In this document: positions 8,095-17,337 of the stretch, piece after piece | Layout of the letters: every line of letters begins with the position of its first letter | Numbering within the stretch: the first letter of the stretch is position 1 | Origin: Gammaproteobacteria bacterium | GTDB lineage: Bacteria; Pseudomonadota; Gammaproteobacteria; Pseudomonadales; Pseudomonadaceae | Direction: 5' to 3' | NCBI GenBank assembly: GCA_903970465.1 | Contig: CAJCIO010000078.1 | Coordinates: forward strand, 1 to 33,675 | Length of the DNA stretch: 33,675 bases | Made by a program: the position numbers and the translations under genes | Notes under the pieces: model-generated | Seen by the model: the letters and a program-made list of their open reading frames with translations, nothing else | Database searches by the model: none | Told to the model about the DNA's origin: nothing

Positions 8095-8115
8095 CGAGGC
8101 TTGCCCGCGAAGGGG
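8086..8115 (-). repeat. Full REP element closing the tandem array
   Basis: CTGTGGGAGCGAGGCTTGCC and the following CGCGAAGGGG form a standard Pseudomonas REP in reverse orientation. It pairs with the degenerate REP core of the third tandem unit, so the array ends in what looks like a complete REPIN. Confidence 0.75.
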
Positions 8116-8134
8116 TTAGTCGCCACGCCACATA

Positions 8135-8623
8135 TCAATCCGGAATCGGCAGATTCAAGCTCTCCTTCACCTCTTCCATGACGATATAGCTCTTGGATTC
8201 GCGCACATGGGGCAGCTTGAGCAAGATATCGCCGAGCAACTTGCGGTACGAGGCCATCTCGGAAATCCGCGCCTTGACCAGGTAATCGAAGTCGCCCGAC
8301 ACCAGGTGGCACTCCAGCACGTGGGGCAACTTGAGCACCGCCCGGCGAAATTCCTCGAAAGTATCCCCCGATTTGTAATCGAGGCTGATCTCGACGAACA
8401 CCAATAGGCTACCCTTCAGGTGTTGCGGGTTGAGCCGGGCGTAATAGCCCATGATGATCCCCTCGCGCTCCAGGCGGCGAACCCGCTCGGTGCACGGGGT
8501 GGTCGACAGGCCGACCTTCTCCCCTAATTCGGTGAACGACAAACGCCCATCGGCCTGAAGCAAGCGCAGAATATTGCGGTCGATCTTGTCCAGTTCACGC
8601 TTGCTCTGATGCTGGGTGCGCAT
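8135..8623 (-). CDS. dadR: Lrp/AsnC-family regulator of D-amino acid catabolism
   Basis: A 162-residue Lrp/AsnC protein. Residues about 10-58 hold the HTH ([20 protein letters not shown], then [15 protein letters not shown]), and the rest is the RAM effector-binding domain ending in [14 protein letters not shown]. The start ATG at 8623 follows GGAGGGG. It is divergent from dadA across 156 bp, the standard dadR-dadA arrangement in Pseudomonas, where the regulator activates dadAX in response to alanine and other amino acids. The assignment rests on family plus this position. Confidence 0.9.
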   Translation of the reverse strand: MRTQHQSKRELDKIDRNILRLLQADGRLSFTELGEKVGLSTTPCTERVRRLEREGIIMGYYARLNPQHLKGSLLVFVEISLDYKSGDTFEEFRRAVLKLPHVLECHLVSGDFDYLVKARISEMASYRKLLGDILLKLPHVRESKSYIVMEEVKESLNLPIPD

Positions 8624-8779
8624 AGGTCGATACCCCTCCGTAAAAGCGGTTTTTGCCGAGAATCATCGCCAAATATAGCCGCGTATATAGTGAAATGCAC
8701 TGGCTGTACCTTTTTATACTGCCCACATCTTCGCTTAATACAACTTACGTCAGCGGTTTTCCGCGTTGAGGGATTGAAC
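8624..8779. promoter_or_regulatory. dadR-dadA divergent promoter region
   Basis: This 156-bp spacer is AT-rich between 8670 and 8760. It contains a good -10-like TATACT at 8715-8720 on the dadA side, without a recognisable -35, as expected for an activator-dependent promoter. A short dyad AGTG-AAATG-CACT lies at 8690-8702, about where an activator would bind. Lrp-type sites are too degenerate to call by eye. Confidence 0.4.
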
Positions 8780-10081
8780 ATGCGAGTTCTGGTGCTTGGC
8801 AGCGGTGTCATCGGTACCGTCACTGCCTACTATCTGGCCCGTGAAGGCTTCGACGTGGTGGTGGTGGATCGCCAGCCCGCGGTTGCCATGGAAACCAGTT
8901 TCGCCAATGCAGGGCAGGTATCGCCCGGCTACGCTTCGCCTTGGGCCGCGCCTGGCGTACCGCTCAAGGCCCTCAAGTGGCTGCTCGAGCGCCACGCTCC
9001 GCTGGCCATCAAGGCCACGTCCAGCGTCGATCAATATCTGTGGATGGCGCAGATGCTGCGCAATTGCACCGCCCGCCGCTATGCGGTCAACAAGGAGCGC
9101 ATGGTGCGACTGTCCGAGTACAGCCGCGATTGCCTCGATGAATTACGCGCCGAAACCGGTATCGCCTATGAAGGTCGGACCTTGGGCACCACCCAACTGT
9201 TCCGTACCCAGGCGCAACTGGATAACGCCGCCAAGGACATCGCCGTGCTGGAGCAGTCTGGCGTGCCCTACGAGTTGCTCGACCGCGCCGGCATCGCCCG
9301 GGTCGAGCCGGCGCTGGCTGGTGTCACCGACATCCTCGCTGGTGCCCTGCGCTTGCCCAACGATCAGACGGGCGACTGCCAGATGTTCACCACCCGCCTG
9401 GCAGAAATGGCCAAGGCCATGGGCGTGGAATTCCGCTTTGGCCAGAACATTGAACGCCTGGATTTTGCCGGTGACCGGGTCAACGGCGTGTGGATCGACG
9501 GCCAGCTGGAAACCGCCGACCGCTACGTGCTGGCGCTGGGCAGCTACTCGCCGCAGTTGCTCAAGCCGTTGGGCATCCGCGCGCCGGTCTACCCGCTCAA
9601 GGGCTATTCACTGACGATACCGGTCACCAACAGCGCCATGGCGCCGACCTCGACCATCCTCGACGAAACCTACAAGGTGGCGATCACCCGTTTCGACAAT
9701 CGCATCCGCGTCGGCGGCATGGCCGAAATCGCCGGTTTCGACCTGTCGCTCAACCCGCGTCGCCGGGAAACGCTGGAGATGATAGTCAACGACCTTTATC
9801 CTCAGGGCGGCGACCTCGGCGCGGCCAGCTTCTGGACCGGACTGCGACCCACTACTCCGGACGGCACGCCGATCGTCGGTGCGACGCCCATGAAGAATCT
9901 GTTCCTCAACACCGGTCATGGCACCCTCGGCTGGACCATGGCTTGTGGTTCCGGACGCCTGCTGGCGGACCTGATCGCGCGCAAAACACCGCAGATCAGC
10001 GCCAAAGGCCTCGATATTTCTCGCTACAGCAAACCCCAGGAGACTGCAGAACATGTCCATCCAGCGCCAGCTCACCAATGA
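8780..10081 (+). CDS. dadA: D-amino acid dehydrogenase small subunit
   Basis: A 433-residue FAD-dependent D-amino acid dehydrogenase. The FAD motif GSGVIG is at residues 7-12, beta-2 ends in VVVVDRQP, and the [22 protein letters not shown] segment and C-terminal [14 protein letters not shown] are hallmark DadA sequences. The ATG at 8780 has GAGGGA upstream and places the FAD strand at the very N-terminus, as usual. DadA deaminates D-alanine and other D-amino acids to 2-oxoacids at the cytoplasmic face of the membrane, passing electrons to the respiratory chain. It overlaps ridA by 29 bp and precedes dadX, forming the alanine catabolic operon under dadR. Confidence 0.96.
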   Translation: MRVLVLGSGVIGTVTAYYLAREGFDVVVVDRQPAVAMETSFANAGQVSPGYASPWAAPGVPLKALKWLLERHAPLAIKATSSVDQYLWMAQMLRNCTARRYAVNKERMVRLSEYSRDCLDELRAETGIAYEGRTLGTTQLFRTQAQLDNAAKDIAVLEQSGVPYELLDRAGIARVEPALAGVTDILAGALRLPNDQTGDCQMFTTRLAEMAKAMGVEFRFGQNIERLDFAGDRVNGVWIDGQLETADRYVLALGSYSPQLLKPLGIRAPVYPLKGYSLTIPVTNSAMAPTSTILDETYKVAITRFDNRIRVGGMAEIAGFDLSLNPRRRETLEMIVNDLYPQGGDLGAASFWTGLRPTTPDGTPIVGATPMKNLFLNTGHGTLGWTMACGSGRLLADLIARKTPQISAKGLDISRYSKPQETAEHVHPAPAHQ

Positions 10082-10406
10082 GCGCATGAGCCAGATCGTC
10101 AGCCACAACGGCACCCTGTACCTCGCCGGTCAGGTCGGTGACGACATGAGCGCCGGGATTGAACAGCAGACCCGCGAGACCTTGGCCAACATCGAGCGCT
10201 TGCTCGATCTGGCGGGGACCGACAAGACCCGTCTGCTGTCCGTGACTATTTATCTGAAAGACATCGATGCGCACTTCGAAGGCATGAACAGCGTGTGGGA
10301 CAAGTGGCTGCCTAAAGGCGTGGCACCTGCCCGTGCCACGGTGGAGTCGAAGCTGTGCGAGCCGGAGATTCTGGTGGAGCTGTCGGTGGTAGCGGCACTG
10401 CCTTAA
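10053..10406 (+). CDS. RidA/YjgF-family enamine/imine deaminase
   Basis: A 117-residue RidA-family protein with the conserved C-terminal block [10 protein letters not shown], where Arg94 is the residue that binds the carboxylate of the imine substrate, followed by EPEILVEL. Its start lies inside the last 29 bp of dadA, with AGGAG 10 bases upstream of the ATG. This implies translational coupling. Rid proteins hydrolyse reactive enamines and imines such as 2-aminoacrylate; next to an amino acid dehydrogenase it probably speeds release of the 2-oxoacid from the imine product. The subgroup within the RidA superfamily cannot be fixed here. Confidence 0.9.
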   Translation: MSIQRQLTNERMSQIVSHNGTLYLAGQVGDDMSAGIEQQTRETLANIERLLDLAGTDKTRLLSVTIYLKDIDAHFEGMNSVWDKWLPKGVAPARATVESKLCEPEILVELSVVAALP

Positions 10407-10431
10407 CGATTGGTATTGGATCCAAGGGCTT

Positions 10432-10478
10432 CTTCGCGAGCAAGCCTTGCTCCCACAGAGCAAGGCTTGCTCGCGAAG
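10432..10478. repeat. REP pair, perfect 21-bp inverted repeat inside the dad operon
   Basis: Arms at 10432-10452 and 10458-10478 (CTTCGCGAGCAAGCCTTGCT plus C and its exact complement) flank a 5-base loop CCACA. It is a very stable hairpin lying between ridA (ends 10406) and dadX (starts 10528). Confidence 0.92.
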
Positions 10479-10527
10479 TGGCCATCAAGAACGAGTCAAC
10501 ACTTCAAGACTTTCAAGAAGACCGCCC

Positions 10528-11604
10528 ATGCGTCCCGCCCGAGCTCTTATCGATCTGCAGGCCCTGCGCCACAACTATCAACTGGCCCGCGAAATCAGCG
10601 GTGGCGCCCGTGCGCTGGCGGTGCTCAAGGCCGATGCCTATGGCCATGGTGCCGTACGCTGCGCCCAGGCGCTGGAAGCCGAGGCCGACGGGTTTGCCGT
10701 CGCCTGCATCGAGGAAGCACTGGAACTGCGGGCCGCCGGAATCATTGCACCGATCCTGCTGCTGGAGGGCATCTTCGAAGCCAGCGAGCTGGCGCTGATC
10801 ATCGAGCATGATTTCTGGTGCGTGGTGCATTCGCTGTGGCAGCTTGAAGCCATCGAACAGACTGCGCTGGCCAAGTCTATCGTCGTCTGGCTCAAGCTCG
10901 ACTCGGGCATGCATCGGGTCGGCCTGCACCCCAAGGACTACCAGGCCGCTTACCAGCGCCTGCTGGTCAGCGGCAAGGTGTCGCGCGTCGTGCTGATGAG
11001 CCACTTCGCCCGCGCGGACGAACTGCACTGCGACGCCAGCACCCAGCAGCTCGCCGTGTTCCAGGCGGCTCGTGAAGGCCTGAACGCCGAGATCAGCCTG
11101 CGCAATTCACCGGCTGTACTCGGCTGGCCGCAAGTGCCCAGCGACTGGGTCCGCCCGGGGATCATGCTGTATGGCGCCACGCCTTTCGACGAGCCACAGA
11201 GCCAGGCCGCGCGCCTGCGACCAGTCATGACCCTGGAGTCGAAAGTGATCTGCGTGCGCGAGTTGCCGGCGGGCGAACCGATCGGCTATGGCGGCGGCTT
11301 TGTCACCGATCGGCCGATGCGTGTCGGTGTGGTCGCCATGGGCTATGCCGACGGTTATCCGCGTGTGGCGCCGACCGGCACACCGGTGCAGGTGGCCGGT
11401 CAGCGCAGTCGTCTGCTGGGCCGGGTGTCCATGGATATGCTATGCATCGATCTGACCGACGTACCCGCCGCAGGTTTGGGCAGCCACGTGGAGTTATGGG
11501 GCAAAAACGTGCTGGCCAGCGAAGTCGCGTTACAGGCGGGGACCATCGCTTATCAGATATTCTGCAATCTGCGCCGGGCACCGCTGGTTTACTCCGACGC
11601 CTAG
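10528..11604 (+). CDS. dadX: Catabolic alanine racemase
   Basis: A 358-residue fold-type III PLP racemase. Lys34 in [10 protein letters not shown] carries PLP and Tyr254 in PIGYGGG is the second catalytic base; MGYADGYPR and GRVSMDM are further family signatures. The ATG at 10528 gives the usual N-terminus ([15 protein letters not shown]). It converts L-alanine to D-alanine for oxidation by DadA and can also supply D-alanine to peptidoglycan. It is 121 bp downstream of ridA, separated by a strong REP hairpin, so its expression may differ from dadA-ridA. The biosynthetic paralogue Alr is usually encoded elsewhere; the dadA linkage decides the name. Confidence 0.95.
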   Translation: MRPARALIDLQALRHNYQLAREISGGARALAVLKADAYGHGAVRCAQALEAEADGFAVACIEEALELRAAGIIAPILLLEGIFEASELALIIEHDFWCVVHSLWQLEAIEQTALAKSIVVWLKLDSGMHRVGLHPKDYQAAYQRLLVSGKVSRVVLMSHFARADELHCDASTQQLAVFQAAREGLNAEISLRNSPAVLGWPQVPSDWVRPGIMLYGATPFDEPQSQAARLRPVMTLESKVICVRELPAGEPIGYGGGFVTDRPMRVGVVAMGYADGYPRVAPTGTPVQVAGQRSRLLGRVSMDMLCIDLTDVPAAGLGSHVELWGKNVLASEVALQAGTIAYQIFCNLRRAPLVYSDA

Positions 11605-11656
11605 CCCTGAAGGCGGGGTTATTCAGACGATTCGTCAAGGTCGAGCTGTTGTAAAT

Positions 11657-11688
11657 ATTGAACGCTGTTGCGATGATGGCGTTTCAAT
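11657..11688. promoter_or_regulatory. Imperfect dyad upstream of pauR, candidate autoregulatory site
   Basis: ATTGAACGC (11657-11665) and GCGTTTCAAT (11679-11688) are complementary apart from one bulged base, 13 bases apart. It lies 33 bp upstream of the pauR TTG start. The left arm is preceded by AAAT, so it resembles the site upstream of pauC; the TGAACG and CGTTTCA elements recur upstream of pauB. A weak terminator for dadX is an alternative, as TTTTT follows 4 bases after the dyad. Confidence 0.4.
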
Positions 11689-11721
11689 CGACTTTTTCAA
11701 ATCCTCTGGAGGACTCCCGTA

Positions 11722-12270
11722 TTGGACGTCGGTGAACGACTGCAAGCCATCCGCAAACTCAAGGGGCTGTCTCAGCGTGAGCTCGCCAAACGTGCGGGCG
11801 TCACCAACAGCACCATCTCGATGATCGAGAAGAACAGCGTCAGCCCCTCGATCAGTTCGTTGCGCAAGGTGCTCAGCGGTATCCCGATGTCCATGGTCGA
11901 GTTCTTTTCCGAAGAGCTGCAGCCGGAAAACCCCACTCAGGTGGTCTACAAGGCCAACGAGCTGATCGATATTTCCGATGGAGCAGTGACCATGAAGCTG
12001 GTCGGTCGCGCTCATCCCAGCCGTGCCATCGCCTTTCTCAACGAGATTTATCCGCCGGGTGCCGATACCGGGGACGAGATGTTGACCCACGAGGGCGAGG
12101 AGACCGGCATTCTGGTCGAGGGCCGTCTGGAACTGGTAGTGGGCCTGGAGACCTTCGTGCTGGAGGTGGGTGACAGCTATTACTTCGAGAGCAGCCGGCC
12201 CCATCGGTTTCGCAACCCGTTCGATACTCCGGCGCGCCTGATCAGTGCGGCGACGCCCGCGAATTTTTGA
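11722..12270 (+). CDS. pauR: XRE-cupin transcriptional repressor of polyamine catabolism
   Basis: A 182-residue protein with an N-terminal XRE helix-turn-helix (ERLQAIRKLKGLSQRELAKR, then TNSTISMIEKNSVSPS, residues about 5-48) and a C-terminal cupin_2 domain (about 108-178, HEGEETGILVEGRLEL). This is the PuuR/PauR architecture. The start is TTG with GGAGGA 9 bases upstream, and no in-frame ATG fits. Position directly downstream of dadX matches PauR of P. aeruginosa (PA5301, from memory), which represses pau genes for polyamine use, with putrescine or cadaverine relieving repression. Target assignment in this strain is inference. Confidence 0.85.
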   Translation: MDVGERLQAIRKLKGLSQRELAKRAGVTNSTISMIEKNSVSPSISSLRKVLSGIPMSMVEFFSEELQPENPTQVVYKANELIDISDGAVTMKLVGRAHPSRAIAFLNEIYPPGADTGDEMLTHEGEETGILVEGRLELVVGLETFVLEVGDSYYFESSRPHRFRNPFDTPARLISAATPANF

Positions 12271-12290
12271 TAGGGCACGGTACCTGTCAT

Positions 12291-12385
12291 GCCCTGTGGC
12301 ATGGGCGCTTGCTCTCGATAAAGTGGGTCAGTCAAAGCCGCTGTGTCTGGCCCGCCTATCGGGAGCAAGCGCCCCTGCCACAGGG
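12291..12385. repeat. REP pair with long arms
   Basis: Arms at about 12292-12320 and 12357-12385 are complementary with two or three mismatches and share a GGGCGCTTGCTC core, flanking a ~36-base spacer. This GCGCTTGCTCCCG-type element differs from the GCGGGCAAGCC type elsewhere. It fills most of the pauR to acetyl-CoA hydrolase gap (12271-12474). Confidence 0.8.
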
Positions 12386-12474
12386 ACCTGCCACGCCTAT
12401 CTGTTGTAATTACCGAGTCGCATTCCCTCCAAAGCGGTCCTAAGCTGAGTCAGTCGCTCACGGATCCTTTGCAT

Positions 12475-14394
12475 ATGCCAACCATCTGCTCCATCGACCG
12501 CGCCGTCGAGGAAGTCCTCGAACGTCTGCCGGCCCACATTCAAATGGGCATGCCGCTGGGGCTCGGCAAGGCCAATCGCTTCGCCAATGCTCTCTACGCG
12601 CGCATCCAGCAATTGCCGCAACGCCAGTTGACCATCTACACGGCGCTGGCCTTGGGCCGTCCGACGTTGGGCGATGGCCTGCAAAAACGCTTTCTCGAAC
12701 CCTTCGTCGAGCGCGTTTATGGCGATTATCTGGAACTCGATTTTCTCCACGCTCTGCGCACCGACACCTTGCCCGCCAACGTCAAGGTCGAGCAGTTTTT
12801 CATGCAGCCGGGCAGCCTTTTGCACAGCACCGAAGCGCAGCAGAACTACGTCAGCAGCAACTACAGTCATGCCGCCCGGGACATCAACGCCAAGGGCCTG
12901 AACCTGGTGGCGCAACTGGTGGCTCAGGATCAGGACAACCCTTCCAAATTAAGCCTGAGCTGCAACCCCGACATCACCCTCGACCTGCTGCCCATGATCG
13001 CCAAGCGCCGTGCCGCCGGTGAGACGGTGCTGATGCTCGGTCAGATCCACGACCAGTTGCCCTATATGGATGGCGGGGCCGAAGTGCCCTGCGACACTTT
13101 CGACCTGCTGATCGACGTGTCGGAGTACACCCGACTGTTCTCGACGCCGAACATGCCGGTCAGCTGTCAGGATCATTTTATCGGCTTGCACAGCAGCACC
13201 CTGGTCCGGGATGGCGGCACCTTGCAGATCGGCATTGGTGCCATGGGCGATGCATTGACCGCAGCGCTGCTGGCGCGTCAGGCCGATAACAGTGGCTACC
13301 GCGCGGTGCTGGATGACTTGGACATTCGCCCCTGGCAAGGCCTGATCGACCGAGAAGGCGGCTTGCAGCCGTTCTCCACCGGCCTGTATGGCTGCAGCGA
13401 AATGTTCGTGCATGGCTTGCTGGTGCTGGCCGAGGCCGGGGTAATGCGGCGCAAGGTCTATCCGGATGTGCAGCAGCAGACGCTGGCCAATCTCGGCACG
13501 CTCGACGAGTCGACGCCTGGCGGCGTGGTGCTGCATGGGGGCTTCTTCCTGGGCCCGCAAAGCTTTTACGAGCGTCTGCGCGAGCTGCCGAAAGACACCT
13601 TGTCGAGCTTCGACATGACCGCCATCAGCTACATCAACGAGCTGTATGGTGACGAAGCGCTCAAGCGTCTGCAGCGCCGGGATGCACGCTTTATCAACAC
13701 GGTGTTCACTGTCACTCTGCTGGGGGCGGCGGTGTCGGACCAACTCGAAAATGGCCGGGTGCTCAGTGGCGTAGGCGGGCAATACAACTTCGTGGTCCAG
13801 GGCCACGCACTGGAAGATGCGCGCTCGGTGCTGGTGCTGCGCAGCTGGCGCGAGTCGGCCGGAGTGGTGAGCTCCAATGTGCAGTGGGACTACGGCCATT
13901 GCACCATCCCCCGGCACCTGCGCGACATCGTGATCACCGAGTACGGCATCGCCGACCTGCGCGGGCAGACCGATGCGGTGGTGGTCGAGCGGCTGGTCAA
14001 TATCGCCGATTCGCGCTTCCAGGCCAGCCTGATCGCCGAGGCGCAGATTGCCGGCAAGCTGAGCCAGGATTTTCAGCTCGATCCGCGTTTTGCCGATAAC
14101 AGTCCAGAGCGCCTGCAGGGGATCCGTGACCGACATCCTCGGCTATTCGCCGAGTACCCGTTGGGATGTGATTTTACCGAGGAGGAGCGCGACCTGCTGC
14201 GGGCGCTGAACTGGCTCAAGAGCAAGTTCCACCTCAGCGAGATTTTCGAGTTGGGCAAGGCGGCGCTGGATGCGCCGGAGCCTTCACGGTTTCCGGCGCA
14301 TTTGCAGCGCATGCAGCTGAGCGAGCCCCATGGGTTGCGGGAGGATCTGTATCAGCGGTTGCTGTTGGCGGCGTTGCAGGCCACGCACTCTTGA
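12475..14394 (+). CDS. Acetyl-CoA hydrolase/transferase family protein
   Basis: A 639-residue member of the acetyl-CoA hydrolase / succinyl-CoA:acetate CoA-transferase superfamily. The C-terminal half contains RVLSGVGGQYNFV, which resembles the conserved SG(I/V)GGQ segment, and ITEYGIADLRGQ, the conserved EYGxAxLRG motif. The family transfers CoA between acyl groups or hydrolyses acyl-CoA in the cytoplasm. The ATG at 12475 is chosen because the preceding 44 codons read through a REP element; the Shine-Dalgarno sequence is weak (CGGATC). It is longer than the ~500-residue Cat1/Ach1 proteins because of an extended N-terminal half. Acyl specificity is unknown; it may re-use acyl-CoA end products of the amine and amino acid pathways nearby. 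Confidence 0.85.
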   Translation: MPTICSIDRAVEEVLERLPAHIQMGMPLGLGKANRFANALYARIQQLPQRQLTIYTALALGRPTLGDGLQKRFLEPFVERVYGDYLELDFLHALRTDTLPANVKVEQFFMQPGSLLHSTEAQQNYVSSNYSHAARDINAKGLNLVAQLVAQDQDNPSKLSLSCNPDITLDLLPMIAKRRAAGETVLMLGQIHDQLPYMDGGAEVPCDTFDLLIDVSEYTRLFSTPNMPVSCQDHFIGLHSSTLVRDGGTLQIGIGAMGDALTAALLARQADNSGYRAVLDDLDIRPWQGLIDREGGLQPFSTGLYGCSEMFVHGLLVLAEAGVMRRKVYPDVQQQTLANLGTLDESTPGGVVLHGGFFLGPQSFYERLRELPKDTLSSFDMTAISYINELYGDEALKRLQRRDARFINTVFTVTLLGAAVSDQLENGRVLSGVGGQYNFVVQGHALEDARSVLVLRSWRESAGVVSSNVQWDYGHCTIPRHLRDIVITEYGIADLRGQTDAVVVERLVNIADSRFQASLIAEAQIAGKLSQDFQLDPRFADNSPERLQGIRDRHPRLFAEYPLGCDFTEEERDLLRALNWLKSKFHLSEIFELGKAALDAPEPSRFPAHLQRMQLSEPHGLREDLYQRLLLAALQATHS

Positions 14395-14409
14395 GTGTGG
14401 TTGCGGGCC

Positions 14410-14470
14410 TCTTCGCAGGCAAGCCTTGCTCCCACAATGGTGCTGTGGGAGCAAGGCTTGCCCGCGAAGA
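14410..14470. repeat. REP pair between convergent genes
   Basis: Arms at 14410-14436 and 14444-14470 are complementary over 27 bp with one mismatch and carry the GGCAAGCCTTGCTCCCACA core. It lies between the 3' ends of the CoA-transferase gene and xpt, where it can act as a bidirectional terminator-like hairpin. Confidence 0.9.
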
Positions 14471-14481
14471 GTCCGGTCCTG

Positions 14482-17081
<2,600 letters not shown>

Positions 17082-17260
17082 TTCGAATAGACGGATCAGA
17101 GAAATAGCCGGGCATTTTAGCAGGGTCCGCGCCATCTGCCGCGACCGTCTGGAGCTGACGAGCACATTTCGCCATCTAAATTTGCCGCTTTGGATACTTT
17201 CCCGCAGGATGCGGCTACAAATGCGACAAACCTTCAAATGAATGGACGTAACTGATACTG

Positions 17261-17277
17261 TGAATCGTTACGATTCA
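17261..17277. promoter_or_regulatory. Perfect 17-bp palindrome upstream of the GGDEF/EAL gene
   Basis: TGAATCGT-T-ACGATTCA is a perfect dyad with 8-bp arms around one base. It lies 60 bp before the proE-like TTG start, in the 256-bp intergenic region divergent from rep (17082-17337). Size and symmetry suit a homodimeric repressor; I do not recognise a known consensus. Downstream, TAGATACT (about 17297-17304) could serve as part of a -10 element. Confidence 0.5.
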
Positions 17278-17337
17278 TGTCGTTAGCAGCTACGTGTAGA
17301 TACTTTCTGGTCTGTAAACGCGTGTTAAGGAGTCTGC

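Noticed and set aside
7697..8115. CRISPR array
   Set aside because: The repeated unit is 132 bp with no unique spacers, and no cas genes are present.
7185..8312. A 375-codon minus-strand frame through the tandem repeats, giving a protein with 44-residue repeats
   Set aside because: The repeat unit of 132 bp is a multiple of three, so an open frame is automatically repeated. The frame overlaps the ykgJ-like gene and the 3' part of dadR and has no ribosome-binding site.
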